NCBI RefSeq assembly: GCF_000934755.1
Contig: NZ_KN882175.1
Span: 393,736-457,735 of the forward strand
Reading direction: 5' to 3'
DNA: 64,000 nt
Source: Desulfonatronovibrio magnus
GTDB lineage: Bacteria; Desulfobacterota; Desulfovibrionia; Desulfovibrionales; Desulfonatronovibrionaceae
Positions 9,935 to 17,388 of the stretch are shown here, piece after piece. The notes under the pieces are model-generated. The model was not told the origin of the DNA. It saw nothing but the letters and a program-made list of their open reading frames with translations, and did no database searches. The position numbers and the translations under genes were made by a program. The stretch's first letter is position 1. Every line of letters begins with the position of its first letter.

Positions 9935-12100
9935 TTAAAACGCTTTCTGCAGTCTGTAACGCAAATGCGTAAATCTTCTGCCCGAGCCAAGGTTTTTGAT
10001 TCCAATGCCCATAGCCTTTTTGGAACCAACTATAATGGCCAGTTTTCTGGCCCTGGTCAGGCCTGTATAAATCAAGTTTCTCTGCAGAAGCATAAAATGC
10101 TGGGTAACCACCGGCATAACCACCGCCGGATATTCACTTCCCTGAGATTTATGCACACTTACAGCATAAGCCAGATTGAGTTCATCCACTTCATCCAGAT
10201 CATATTTAACCTGCCTGCCTTCAAAATCCACCAGCACCTCGGAGTCTTCAGGGTCAAATCCGGATATCCAGCCAAGATCACCGTTAAATACCTCTTTTTC
10301 ATAATTATTGCGAATCTGTAAAACCCGGTCCCTGACCCTGAATGTTCTATAACCCTTGACAATAACATCTGCTCCGGGATTGAGTTTTTCCTGAAGCACC
10401 CGGTTCAGTTCCTGAGTTCCAAGCTCTCCCTTATGCATTGGGCTGAGCACCTGAATATCACGCAAGGGGTTCAGGCCGTACACTTCAGGAATTCTCTCGC
10501 AGACCATATAGGTAATGAGTTCTTTGATGCGCTGGGGCTCATCCTGCACAACCCAGAAAAAATCCGCCTGGGGCGGATCTTTGGGAGAACTGACAGGAAA
10601 ATTGCCTGTATTGATCCTGTGAGCATTGACCACTATGGAACTTTCTCTCGCCTGTCTGAATATACTGGTGAGCCTGGCACTGAGAAGAGCCTGGCTGGTA
10701 AGTATATCATTAAGAACATCTCCCGGGCCTACTGCAGGAAGCTGGTTGACATCACCCACAAGAATAAGACGACAGGTTACAGGAAGGGCCCGCAACAGGT
10801 GATTCATAAGCTGGGCATCCAGCATGGAGGCTTCATCCACAATAGCAGCATCCGCCTTAAGCTTGTTTTCCTCATTATGATCGAATCCTCCCGCAGGATT
10901 GTACTTGAGGAGGCGGTGAATGGTGGCTGCTTCAACACCAGTTGCCTGGGAAAGGCGCTTGGCAGCCCGGCCTGTAGGAGCAGCCAGCTTTACTTTAAGA
11001 CCAAGATCCTGCAAGGTACGGACAATCATCCTGGTAATGGTGGTCTTGCCTGTTCCAGGGCCTCCTGTAATTACGTAGGCTTTGTTGATACATGCATCCA
11101 GCACTGCCTGTTTCTGCTCAACTGTAAGGCTGATGCCATATGAATTTTCAAGGGCCGCGATCCTGGCCCTGATCTTTTTTTCTGAAAGTCCGGCAGGATG
11201 GGTGGTTAATCCGCAGAGCCTTCTCGCGATCTCATTTTCCACCCGGTAAAATAAACTCAGGTAAACTGCCTGTTCTATCCCCTGTTCAGGAAGGTCTTCA
11301 ATAACAATCTTTTTCCTTTCCTCTAAGTTCCTAAGAGCCTGCTCCACGCTTTGCTCTTCCATATCACCGAGGGCCTCAATTACCTTCTCAATCAGATTAT
11401 GGGCAGGAAAAAAAAGATGTCCCTTTTCACTCAACTGAAATAAAACATAAACAATGGCTGCCTGCAGTCTTTGCGGACTATCCGGTTCAGTGCCCAGCTT
11501 GAGGGCCATTTTATCCGCAGTTTTAAAACCCACACCCCGTATATCATAAACCAGATTATAAGGGTTCTCAGTAATTATACTGATGGATTCTCCACCGTAT
11601 TTCTTGTAAATTCGGCCAGCATAAGTGGTGGGAATCTGATGCGTCTGCAAAAAAAGCATCAAAGCCCTTATTTCGCGCTGGCTCTCCCATGATTCCCTGA
11701 TTTTTTTAAGTTTTTTCGGCCCAAGTCCGTCAATCTCCAAAAGTCTGTCTGGATCTTCCTCCAGAATATCCAGAACTTCTTTGCCGAATTTTTCCACCAT
11801 TTTATCAGCCATGATGGGGCCAACGCCTTTGATCATGCCTGAACTTAGATAGCGCTTGATACCGTTGACTGTAGCTGGAAAGATCTGTTCAAATTCGGAA
11901 ACTATAAACTGTCTGCCGTATTTTGGATGATCTTTCCAGCTCCCTTTCAGGGACAGCATCTCACCAGGAACCAGTCTGCCCATAATCCCGCAGACTGTAA
12001 TCACTCCAGGCTCTTCCGGCGAGGTTACCCTGGCCACGACATAGCCGTTATCTTCATTGTGATAGACGAGATTGTTGACTTCAGCCTTGAGCAGGTTCAT
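9935..12100 (-). CDS. recD2: SF1B DNA helicase RecD2, 721 aa
   Basis: ATP-dependent 5'-3' DNA helicase of the RecD2/YrrC family, the stand-alone type not bound to RecBC. The N-terminal part holds an OB-like segment and tandem helix-hairpin-helix regions (VGPIMADKMVEKFG, IDGLGPKKLKKI, VGFKTADKMA) as in RecD2 proteins. The helicase core has Walker A GGPGTGKTT near residue 344, AAIVDEASMLD (motif II), LVGDVNQLPAVGPG (motif III), SIFRQA (motif IV), and AVSVHKSQGSEYPAVV plus YTGLTRARK at the C terminus. The length matches the family. It is expected to act in repair and replication-fork processing. No strong ribosome-binding site is seen before the ATG. It is in line with the downstream CheB-CheR gene but separated from it by 123 nt. 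Confidence 0.95.
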   Translation of the reverse strand: MNLLKAEVNNLVYHNEDNGYVVARVTSPEEPGVITVCGIMGRLVPGEMLSLKGSWKDHPKYGRQFIVSEFEQIFPATVNGIKRYLSSGMIKGVGPIMADKMVEKFGKEVLDILEEDPDRLLEIDGLGPKKLKKIRESWESQREIRALMLFLQTHQIPTTYAGRIYKKYGGESISIITENPYNLVYDIRGVGFKTADKMALKLGTEPDSPQRLQAAIVYVLFQLSEKGHLFFPAHNLIEKVIEALGDMEEQSVEQALRNLEERKKIVIEDLPEQGIEQAVYLSLFYRVENEIARRLCGLTTHPAGLSEKKIRARIAALENSYGISLTVEQKQAVLDACINKAYVITGGPGTGKTTITRMIVRTLQDLGLKVKLAAPTGRAAKRLSQATGVEAATIHRLLKYNPAGGFDHNEENKLKADAAIVDEASMLDAQLMNHLLRALPVTCRLILVGDVNQLPAVGPGDVLNDILTSQALLSARLTSIFRQARESSIVVNAHRINTGNFPVSSPKDPPQADFFWVVQDEPQRIKELITYMVCERIPEVYGLNPLRDIQVLSPMHKGELGTQELNRVLQEKLNPGADVIVKGYRTFRVRDRVLQIRNNYEKEVFNGDLGWISGFDPEDSEVLVDFEGRQVKYDLDEVDELNLAYAVSVHKSQGSEYPAVVMPVVTQHFMLLQRNLIYTGLTRARKLAIIVGSKKAMGIGIKNLGSGRRFTHLRYRLQKAF

Positions 12101-12269
12101 TGACGATGAATAGTTATCTTGAGAGTTTAAATGTTATCAGTTGCAGCTGAATCAGTAGCTATGGGCATGGCTCAAGCTTTCCCTGAAAAAAGGCTTAACC
12201 GCTTCCTGGTTTTATTGCTTCCAGACCCCAGTCATTTGGCTGCTTTGGCCTGTAAAAAGCTCAGATTGG

Positions 12270-12304
12270 GTATAGTTCAGCCCTTTTCTAGAAAACTAAG
12301 GGAC
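12270..12304. repeat. Decayed left end of the palindromic element family
   Basis: GTATAGTTCAGCCCTTTTCT at 12270-12289, with AAGGGAC shortly after, matches the left end of the element at 51146 (GTAATAGTTTAGCCCTTTTC, then GGGGAC). No right end or flanking direct repeat was found, so this is probably a relic. Confidence 0.5.
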
Positions 12305-12410
12305 TTGCTTTCTTACAATCATGGGTCAATTACTAAACTGAAAAAGACATGTTCATTTTTCACAAGTTATTGATATTAACTTAAACTGCTCAGGATTACA
12401 AACAGAAAAT

Positions 12411-12432
12411 CCCTGTATCAGGGCATTTTTTT
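12411..12432 (+). terminator. Small hairpin with T run
   Basis: CCCTG-TAT-CAGGG followed closely by seven T residues (12426-12432). The five-pair stem is short and no gene is seen ending just upstream on this strand, so it may be an attenuator or chance. Confidence 0.3.
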
Positions 12433-12448
12433 CAATCAAATCAATATT

Positions 12449-12604
12449 TCAGCCCCCCCTTCAACCTCCAGCCTTCCCCCTCCATCCTTTCAGCCTTCCC
12501 CCTCCATCCCTCCATCCCTTCAGCCTTCAGCCTTCCCCCCTTCAGCCTTCCACCCTTCAGCCTTCCCCCCTTCAGCCTTCAGCCTAAAGCCTACAGCCTT
12601 CCCC
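12449..12604. repeat. C/T-rich heptad tract
   Basis: About 155 bp made almost only of C and T on the plus strand, built from units such as ttcagcc, tccatcc and ttcccccc. The strand asymmetry and internal mirror symmetry are of the kind that can form triplex DNA. It lies about 110 bp upstream of the permease start. Confidence 0.8.
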
Positions 12605-12717
12605 ATATTGATATCTATTTCAAAAAAAAACAAGCAAGGGGTTGTCAGGCGAAAGCATGTCGGATAAACTTCTTACCCTGCAGTACAGCTAACCTGGGTG
12701 CCAGGAGGAGATTGTTC

Positions 12718-13890
12718 ATGAAAGAAAAAACCAAACTGCTTTTAATCATATTTGTGTTTCTTGGAGCATATCTCATTCCCTGGGACAGTGAAATTATCCG
12801 GCGATCAGGGCTTGAAGCATTTATGATGCTTCAGTATTACTCCAGAGAGCACGTCATCACCTGCCTCATTCCAGCTTTTTTTATTGCCGGAGCCATAGCT
12901 GTTTTTGTATCACAGGCATCAGTGCTTAAATATTTTGGTTCAACAGCCAATAAATTTCTGTCCTATTCTGTGGCCTCGGTTTCAGGCACTATACTGTCCG
13001 TCTGCTCATGTACTGTTTTACCGCTTTTTGCCGGCATATACACCCGGGGGGCAGGGATCGGACCTGCCACAGCTTTTCTTTATTCAGGACCGGCCATCAA
13101 TATTCTGGCCATCTCCCTGACTGCCAGGGTGCTTGGCTGGCAAATGGGACTTGCCAGGGCGGTGGGTGCGATTTTCTTTGCTGTTATTATAGGTCTGCTC
13201 ATGTCATGGATATTCTGCAAGGATGAACAACAGCGCCAGGAATGCGTTATGCACCTTCCTGATGAGGACGAAAAACCGCGTACCCTGCTGCAGGATTTCA
13301 TGTTTATCATGGTCATGGTTCTGATTCTGATTTTTGCGGCCTCTACCCGGCCCAGCCCTGATGCACTGCAATTATGGCAGATCATGTACTCATTGAAATG
13401 GTTTATGGCTGGTTTTCTGCTTGTTGTTCTGGGTTTGATGGTCAAGTTCTGGTATCTGCCTCAGGAACGAAAAGAATGGATGCAATCCACATGGACCTTT
13501 ATCAAACTCATTGCTCCCTTACTTTTTATTGGCGTACTGGCTGCCGGCTTTTTCCTGGGCAGACCAGGCTATCCTGCTCTGATCCCTGAACAGTGGATAG
13601 CAGGGCTTGTAGGCGGCAACTCATTATGGGCCAATCTCATTGCTTCACTTGCCGGTGCTCTTATGTATTTTGCCACATTGACCGAAGTGCCCATTCTGCA
13701 GGGACTGATGGGTTCAGGAATGGGCCAGGGTCCTGCTCTGGCCCTTCTTCTGGCCGGCCCTGCCCTGTCTTTACCCAATATGCTGGTCATTGGAAGCGTC
13801 ATGGGCTTTAAAAAAACATTTGTTTTTTCTGTGATTATTGTCATCATGTCCACTTGCTGCGGTATGATATACGGCAGTTTTGCAGATTGA
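12718..13890 (+). CDS. ArsP/YraQ-type membrane permease (DUF318 family), about 390 aa
   Basis: Polytopic inner-membrane protein with eight or more hydrophobic segments. The family signature is plain: a Pro-rich first core segment (IPAFFIAGAIAVFV), a CSCTVLPLFAGIYTRGAG stretch with the CxC motif, FLYSGPAIN, then a charged cytoplasmic loop (about 170-200) and a second repeat with TEVPILQGL and LLAGPALSLPNML. Relatives export trivalent organoarsenicals or other soft metal(loid)s; the substrate here is not known. The ATG at 12718 is chosen over the TTG at 12712 because AGGAGG at 12703-12708 is nine bases from it. It heads a cluster with two thioredoxins and CcdA. Confidence 0.9.
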   Translation: MKEKTKLLLIIFVFLGAYLIPWDSEIIRRSGLEAFMMLQYYSREHVITCLIPAFFIAGAIAVFVSQASVLKYFGSTANKFLSYSVASVSGTILSVCSCTVLPLFAGIYTRGAGIGPATAFLYSGPAINILAISLTARVLGWQMGLARAVGAIFFAVIIGLLMSWIFCKDEQQRQECVMHLPDEDEKPRTLLQDFMFIMVMVLILIFAASTRPSPDALQLWQIMYSLKWFMAGFLLVVLGLMVKFWYLPQERKEWMQSTWTFIKLIAPLLFIGVLAAGFFLGRPGYPALIPEQWIAGLVGGNSLWANLIASLAGALMYFATLTEVPILQGLMGSGMGQGPALALLLAGPALSLPNMLVIGSVMGFKKTFVFSVIIVIMSTCCGMIYGSFAD

Positions 13891-13936
13891 GCACCGTCAT
13901 ACATCTGCCTTTTCTCTCAGAACAGGCAAAGTGCTC
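13889..13936. other. Inverted repeat between permease and small thioredoxin
   Basis: GAGCAC (13889-13894) and TGCCT (13906-13910) pair with AGGCA (13924-13928) and GTGCTC (13931-13936). It overlaps the permease stop codon. With no T run it is more likely an RNA-processing or stability hairpin than a terminator. Confidence 0.4.
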
Positions 13937-13972
13937 CCCGCAGACTAATTATTCTAAAATCTGGAGGTATAT

Positions 13973-14203
13973 ATGGAAATCAAGGTACTGGGACCAGGAT
14001 GTCCCAAATGTGATCAGGCCATGAACCTGGTAATGGAAGCCGTCAAGGAAGCCGGGGTTGATGCTGACATTGAGAAAGTCAGTGATACCATGAAAATAGC
14101 TTCCTACGGTGTTTTTGGCACGCCGGCCATTGTAGTTAACGGAGAGGTCAAAACTGTGGGTAAACTGCCGACAGTAGCTCAGATCAGGGAGTGGCTGTCC
14201 TGA
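13973..14203 (+). CDS. Small thioredoxin-like protein (redox-active disulfide family), 76 aa
   Basis: Compact thioredoxin fold with the active site GPGCPKC at residues 8-14 and the cis-proline segment GVFGTPAIVVNG. Length and motif fit the archaeal/bacterial redox-active disulfide protein 2 group. It has no signal peptide, so it is cytosolic. GGAGG lies five bases before the ATG. Its usual partners are DUF318 permeases, as here: it may pass electrons to the permease cysteines or bind the metalloid substrate. Confidence 0.9.
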   Translation: MEIKVLGPGCPKCDQAMNLVMEAVKEAGVDADIEKVSDTMKIASYGVFGTPAIVVNGEVKTVGKLPTVAQIREWLS

Positions 14204-14224
14204 TTCTCGAACTGCTGGTTCTTG

Positions 14225-14251
14225 ACTAATGCGGGATGTGCCCACAACCCA
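14225..14251. repeat. 27-bp repeat shared with position 1083-1109
   Basis: Actaatgcggg-N3-tgcccacaaccca is found here and at 1083-1109, differing at two positions. The GGG/CCC core is palindromic, as in REP sequences. It lies in the gap between the two thioredoxin genes. Confidence 0.5.
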
Positions 14252-14286
14252 ATTTTAAACAGGAACAGTTAAGTTAAGGCGATGAC

Positions 14287-14316
14287 TGATTTTTCAGGCT
14301 GAAAGCTGAAGAATCA
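14287..14316 (+). other. Strong hairpin between the two thioredoxin genes
   Basis: TGATTTTTCAG pairs with CTGAAGAATCA (11 pairs including one G-U) around an 8-base loop. No T run follows, so it may set relative mRNA stability within the cluster. Confidence 0.45.
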
Positions 14317-14499
14317 GGATCTTGGACATTATTTCTCATATCAAAGTAAAAAATTTTCTTGTTTTGTGCTACAGGATTGAGGCGGTAAGTTACTAAGTAT
14401 TCAGGTATGCATAAATGAAAACAGTGCAGCCCGTTTTAAGCAAACACCTGATTCTGATAAAGCCCATATCAGGGCATTCACCAACCGAGGGTATTATTG

Positions 14500-14943
14500 A
14501 TGAAAAAATTCGCAGCAGTCATAGTCTTTCTTGGAGCTGTATTTACTCTGATGTTCATGTACACAGCCCAGCAACAAAAGCAGGAGCAGGCATTAAGGGC
14601 CACTCTGCCGGACGTACCGGCCCAGGGCATGATCACCTTTATCAATCTCGGAACAGCCTCATGCCTGCCCTGCCAGATGATGGACCCGATTCTTGAAGAG
14701 CTTCAGGAGGTATATGTTGATCAGGTTAAAATCGCCTTTATTGATATTGGCAGACATGCAGATCAAAGCCAGCGATTCAGGATAACCAGCATTCCCACTC
14801 AAATATTTTTTGACCACAGGGGCGAAGAGTTCTTTCGACATCAGGGTTATATGGACAAGGCATCCATCGTCAATGTTCTTGAAGATCTTCTGAGCAGGCA
14901 GAATACAATGACCGACTCAGGCTCCATGTCTCCACAAACTTGA
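14500..14943 (+). CDS. Membrane-anchored periplasmic thioredoxin, 147 aa
   Basis: An N-terminal hydrophobic anchor (KFAAVIVFLGAVFTLMFMYTA) precedes a thioredoxin domain with TASCLPCQMM (CLPC active site) and the cis-proline loop SIPTQIFF. The domain should face the periplasm. ATG at 14500 follows GAGGG at 14487-14491 with eight bases between; the TTG three bases earlier is less likely. It ends 16 nt before ccdA and is the natural substrate of that electron transporter: CcdA reduces it, and it then reduces an outer-face disulfide, plausibly in the permease. Confidence 0.88.
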   Translation: MKKFAAVIVFLGAVFTLMFMYTAQQQKQEQALRATLPDVPAQGMITFINLGTASCLPCQMMDPILEELQEVYVDQVKIAFIDIGRHADQSQRFRITSIPTQIFFDHRGEEFFRHQGYMDKASIVNVLEDLLSRQNTMTDSGSMSPQT

Positions 14944-14959
14944 GGAGAAGCTGTCAATT

Positions 14960-15667
14960 ATGCTGGAATCCTTTCTCATTTCCATAAATACATGGATCAC
15001 TCAGGGTACAACTGCTGCTTTTGCCGGATCTTTTCTGTGGGGCATAGTGAGTGTTGCATTCAGCCCCTGTCACCTTGCTGCCATCCCGCTCATCGTAGCT
15101 TATGTGGGTGGACAGCAGAAAATTCTTGATTCAAAGGAAGCCAGTGCATATTCTTTACTGTTTTCCCTGGGCTTGTTTATAACCATTGCCATCATTGGCA
15201 TCATATGCGCCGCTCTCGGCAGGGTTCTCGGAGATGTGGGAGGCTACTGGCAGATACTTATAGGAGCTATCCTGGTCTGGGTTGCTCTTGGAATGCTGGG
15301 AGTACCCCAATGCACCCTTCCAGGCAATTTTCTGCATAAATTCAAAATGCGGGGCTATCTCGGAGCTCTAAGTCTGGGATTGGGATACGGAGTGCTTTCC
15401 GGAATGTGCACATTCGGTTTCCTGGCCCCCATTCTGGCCATTATCACTGTTCAGGAAAAGGTTGGAACAGGCATTACCATGATCATTCTCTTTGCTCTGG
15501 GGCATTGCCTTCCCATTCTGCTGGCCGGCAGTTCCGCTGCTTTTGTCAGGCGTCTTCTTGAGCTGAGAGCCTGGCATGGAGCCGGTGTCTGGTTTCGAAA
15601 GGCTGCAGGCATCGTCATTGCCTTACTTGGAGTCTACTTCATTCTTAATCCCTTTTTCGCAACATAA
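14960..15667 (+). CDS. CcdA-type transmembrane thiol-disulfide transporter, 235 aa
   Basis: Six or so transmembrane segments with the two conserved cysteines of the CcdA/DsbD-beta family, in VAFSPCHLAAIPL and SGMCTFGFLAPIL. It carries reducing equivalents from cytosolic thioredoxin across the membrane. AGGAG lies about a dozen bases upstream. The length fits the family. Being last in a permease-thioredoxin-thioredoxin cluster, it more likely serves this system than cytochrome c maturation, whose genes are absent here. Confidence 0.9.
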   Translation: MLESFLISINTWITQGTTAAFAGSFLWGIVSVAFSPCHLAAIPLIVAYVGGQQKILDSKEASAYSLLFSLGLFITIAIIGIICAALGRVLGDVGGYWQILIGAILVWVALGMLGVPQCTLPGNFLHKFKMRGYLGALSLGLGYGVLSGMCTFGFLAPILAIITVQEKVGTGITMIILFALGHCLPILLAGSSAAFVRRLLELRAWHGAGVWFRKAAGIVIALLGVYFILNPFFAT

Positions 15668-15693
15668 CAAGGACCACCGGGAACAGCCACTTT

Positions 15694-15955
15694 TGCCGAC
15701 CTTTCAATTAGCTACAATCGAATATGTAATAAATTCAAAGCATTATGGCTTTGCCATACAGATTGCTTCGGTCGCTTAGGCTCCCTCGTGGGTGACAGGT
15801 TTTCAGCAACCACATCCCTGACAGCTCAGGTGTCATTGCGAGCGAGTCTTCGAGCGCGGCAATCCTTGTTGCGAGCGAAGCGAAGCAATCTCGTGCTAAG
15901 GCTGATTTTTTAGTTACTCGCAGGTTCGATCCCGGTCCCCCCGGGTGCCGAGCTT
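15694..15955 (+). repeat. ~240-bp repeat element, left copy (inverted relative to 20.5 kb copy)
   Basis: The core from about 15704 to 15945 matches the reverse complement of 20527-20770 over nearly its whole length. Shared blocks include cagattgcttcggtcgctta, gacagctcaggtgtcattgc and gttactcgcaggttcg. It contains nested palindromes (attgc/gcaat, gcttcg/cgaagc). A flanking near-duplication TGCCGA-N-CTT is seen at 15694-15703 and 15946-15955. No coding capacity. The attgcgagcgaagcgaagcaatct theme is, as recalled, a common dispersed intergenic repeat in many bacteria. Confidence 0.85.
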
Positions 15956-15971
15956 AAAACGCAATACAATC

Positions 15972-16030
15972 TGACTATCCGGGGAAAAAGAGCAGTCCCC
16001 TTACAGCTTAAAATGTCGCTGTAGTACTAC
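15972..16030. repeat. REP-like 60-bp repeat, copy 1
   Basis: ctatccgg, agagcagtcccctta and gtcgctgtagtactac here correspond to ctatccgg, agagccagttccctt and gtcgctgtagtattac at 25434-25496. The right end overlaps the stop codon of the SnoaL-like gene. Confidence 0.65.
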
Positions 16031-16407
16031 TCTGCGTCGGGAAACAAAGATGAATGGTGCTCCACAATTAGCCAGTCGTCTCCTTTCTTATGATAAACAA
16101 AGGTAAACCTGGCCGGCACTGCTGCCCTGTCTCCACCCTTGACCACATAAAATGTATATGCTCCAGAATTGATGGCTATATCACCAAATATTCTGATATT
16201 TTCATGCTGCACTGTGCATGCCGGTTCTAACTGAACCAGAAATTCAAAATATTCCCTGATTTCATCACTGTTGCGCCTTATCCTGGCTGAAAGAGTCGGC
16301 AAGAAAAATGCATCTGAAGCATACATGGCCATGATTTTTTCAATGCTGCAGCTTTTCAGTGCGGAGCACCATCCCCGCAAAAAACTGGATATATCTTTTT
16401 TTTCCAT
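16027..16407 (-). CDS. SnoaL-like / DUF4440-type protein, 126 aa
   Basis: A small alpha+beta cone (NTF2-like) protein: an N-terminal helical stretch with the family-like FLRGWCSALKSCSIEKIMAMY, then YASDAFFLPTLSA, a middle helix, and C-terminal strands SGAYTFYV, RFTFVYHKKGDDWLIVEHHSS. The terminal VEHHSS is typical of the CaMKII-association-like branch. Such proteins bind small ligands or act as isomerases; no specific function can be given. GGAG is eight bases before the ATG. It follows the EamA gene by 97 nt on the same strand. Confidence 0.8.
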   Translation of the reverse strand: MEKKDISSFLRGWCSALKSCSIEKIMAMYASDAFFLPTLSARIRRNSDEIREYFEFLVQLEPACTVQHENIRIFGDIAINSGAYTFYVVKGGDRAAVPARFTFVYHKKGDDWLIVEHHSSLFPDAE

Positions 16408-16503
16408 AATAAAACTCCAAATTTACGCCACATGAAACTTAAAGCTGCAAAAAATCAGCCACTATCCATCGCAGCCTGAGCATCAATCAAAAGGCGGTTA
16501 AAT

Positions 16504-17388
16504 TCAATTTCTGGTGGCAACAACAATTCCTGAAAAAATCATCAGTCCGCTGACAGCATGTATCCATCCAACAGGCTCTCCCAAGACAAGAAAAGCTCCC
16601 AATCCACTGAAAAGGGGAAGGCTGTAATATATAATTCCTGCCCGGGAAGGTCCTATTCTCGCTATGGCACCAGTCCAGAGATAAAACGAAATCAGTGAGG
16701 CACCTATGCCTATATACAATATTGAACCAATAACTTCCAGAGTGAATGTGGGCGCTCCATGAATGGCCATTTCCCATCCTGCCCAGGGAAGAAGCATAAT
16801 CAGTCCCAGCAGAAAAGTAGACATGAGAAACACCCCCTGACTGACTTCTTCCGGTTTTTTGCGAATGAGAATACTGTAAGCTCCAAAAATGACAGCAGCC
16901 ATAATCATCCACAGATCTCCCCCGGCAAATGACAAGCTTAGAAGAACTGACAAATCAGCCCTGGTAATAAGCAGAACCACCCCTGAAACAGCAAACAGCA
17001 CACCCCCTGCCCTGGCTGCGGTTATTTTCTCACTTAGAAAAATTCGAGCAAAAATGATTATAAATATTGGAGTTGAAGTTGCAATCAAGGATAGGTTTAA
17101 GGCTGTTGACGTATGGGCAGCCACATAGATCAGTGTATTAAAAAGAGTCACGCCCAGCAATGAAGCAGCAGCGAGATAACCAAAGTGTTTAATGACAATA
17201 TTTCTGGACTTCCACATACCTGGCCCGGCCAGGGGAAAAAGGGCCAGACAGGCGGTAAGCCATCTGAGCATGGCCAGAGTAGCCGGATTAACAGCTTCAT
17301 TAAGCCCTCTGGCCACTATAAAATTTCCTGACCAGATCATGGTCGCACCAAGGGCAAAGGCAATTCCGGCCCTTTTATGGGTTATCAC
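16504..17388 (-). CDS. EamA/DMT-family permease, 294 aa
   Basis: Ten hydrophobic segments in two EamA repeats: GATMIWSGNFIVARGL at the start, and IGASLISFYLWTGAIARIGPSRAGIIYYSLPLFSG in the second repeat. The start is GTG at 17388, overlapping the thiC stop by four bases, with GGAG six bases upstream. Translational coupling to thiC under a TPP riboswitch suggests transport of thiamine, its pyrimidine precursor or a related compound. That role is inferred from context; DMT permeases are very diverse. Confidence 0.88.
   Translation of the reverse strand: MITHKRAGIAFALGATMIWSGNFIVARGLNEAVNPATLAMLRWLTACLALFPLAGPGMWKSRNIVIKHFGYLAAASLLGVTLFNTLIYVAAHTSTALNLSLIATSTPIFIIIFARIFLSEKITAARAGGVLFAVSGVVLLITRADLSVLLSLSFAGGDLWMIMAAVIFGAYSILIRKKPEEVSQGVFLMSTFLLGLIMLLPWAGWEMAIHGAPTFTLEVIGSILYIGIGASLISFYLWTGAIARIGPSRAGIIYYSLPLFSGLGAFLVLGEPVGWIHAVSGLMIFSGIVVATRN

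Larger units (their letters stand above)
12101..12711. other. Gene-free region between recD2 and the permease cluster
   Basis: No convincing gene. It holds a partial palindromic-element end at 12270, a small hairpin followed by a T run at 12411-12432, and the C/T-rich heptad tract at 12449-12604. An ArsR-type regulator that might be expected beside an ArsP-like permease is absent. Confidence 0.6.

Noticed and set aside
12131-12373. 80-codon open frame after recD2
   Set aside because: Composition is unlike the neighbouring genes, there is no ribosome-binding site or recognisable motif, and it spans a decayed repeat end.
12449-12604. CRISPR-like array
   Set aside because: Units are 7-8 bp, contiguous and degenerate, with no spacers and no cas genes.
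15918-15955. GCAGGTTCGATCCCGG, like a tRNA T-arm and a possible attachment site
   Set aside because: The five bases on each side of TTCGATC do not pair and no acceptor or anticodon arm is nearby. The same text recurs at 20.53 kb as part of the dispersed repeat.
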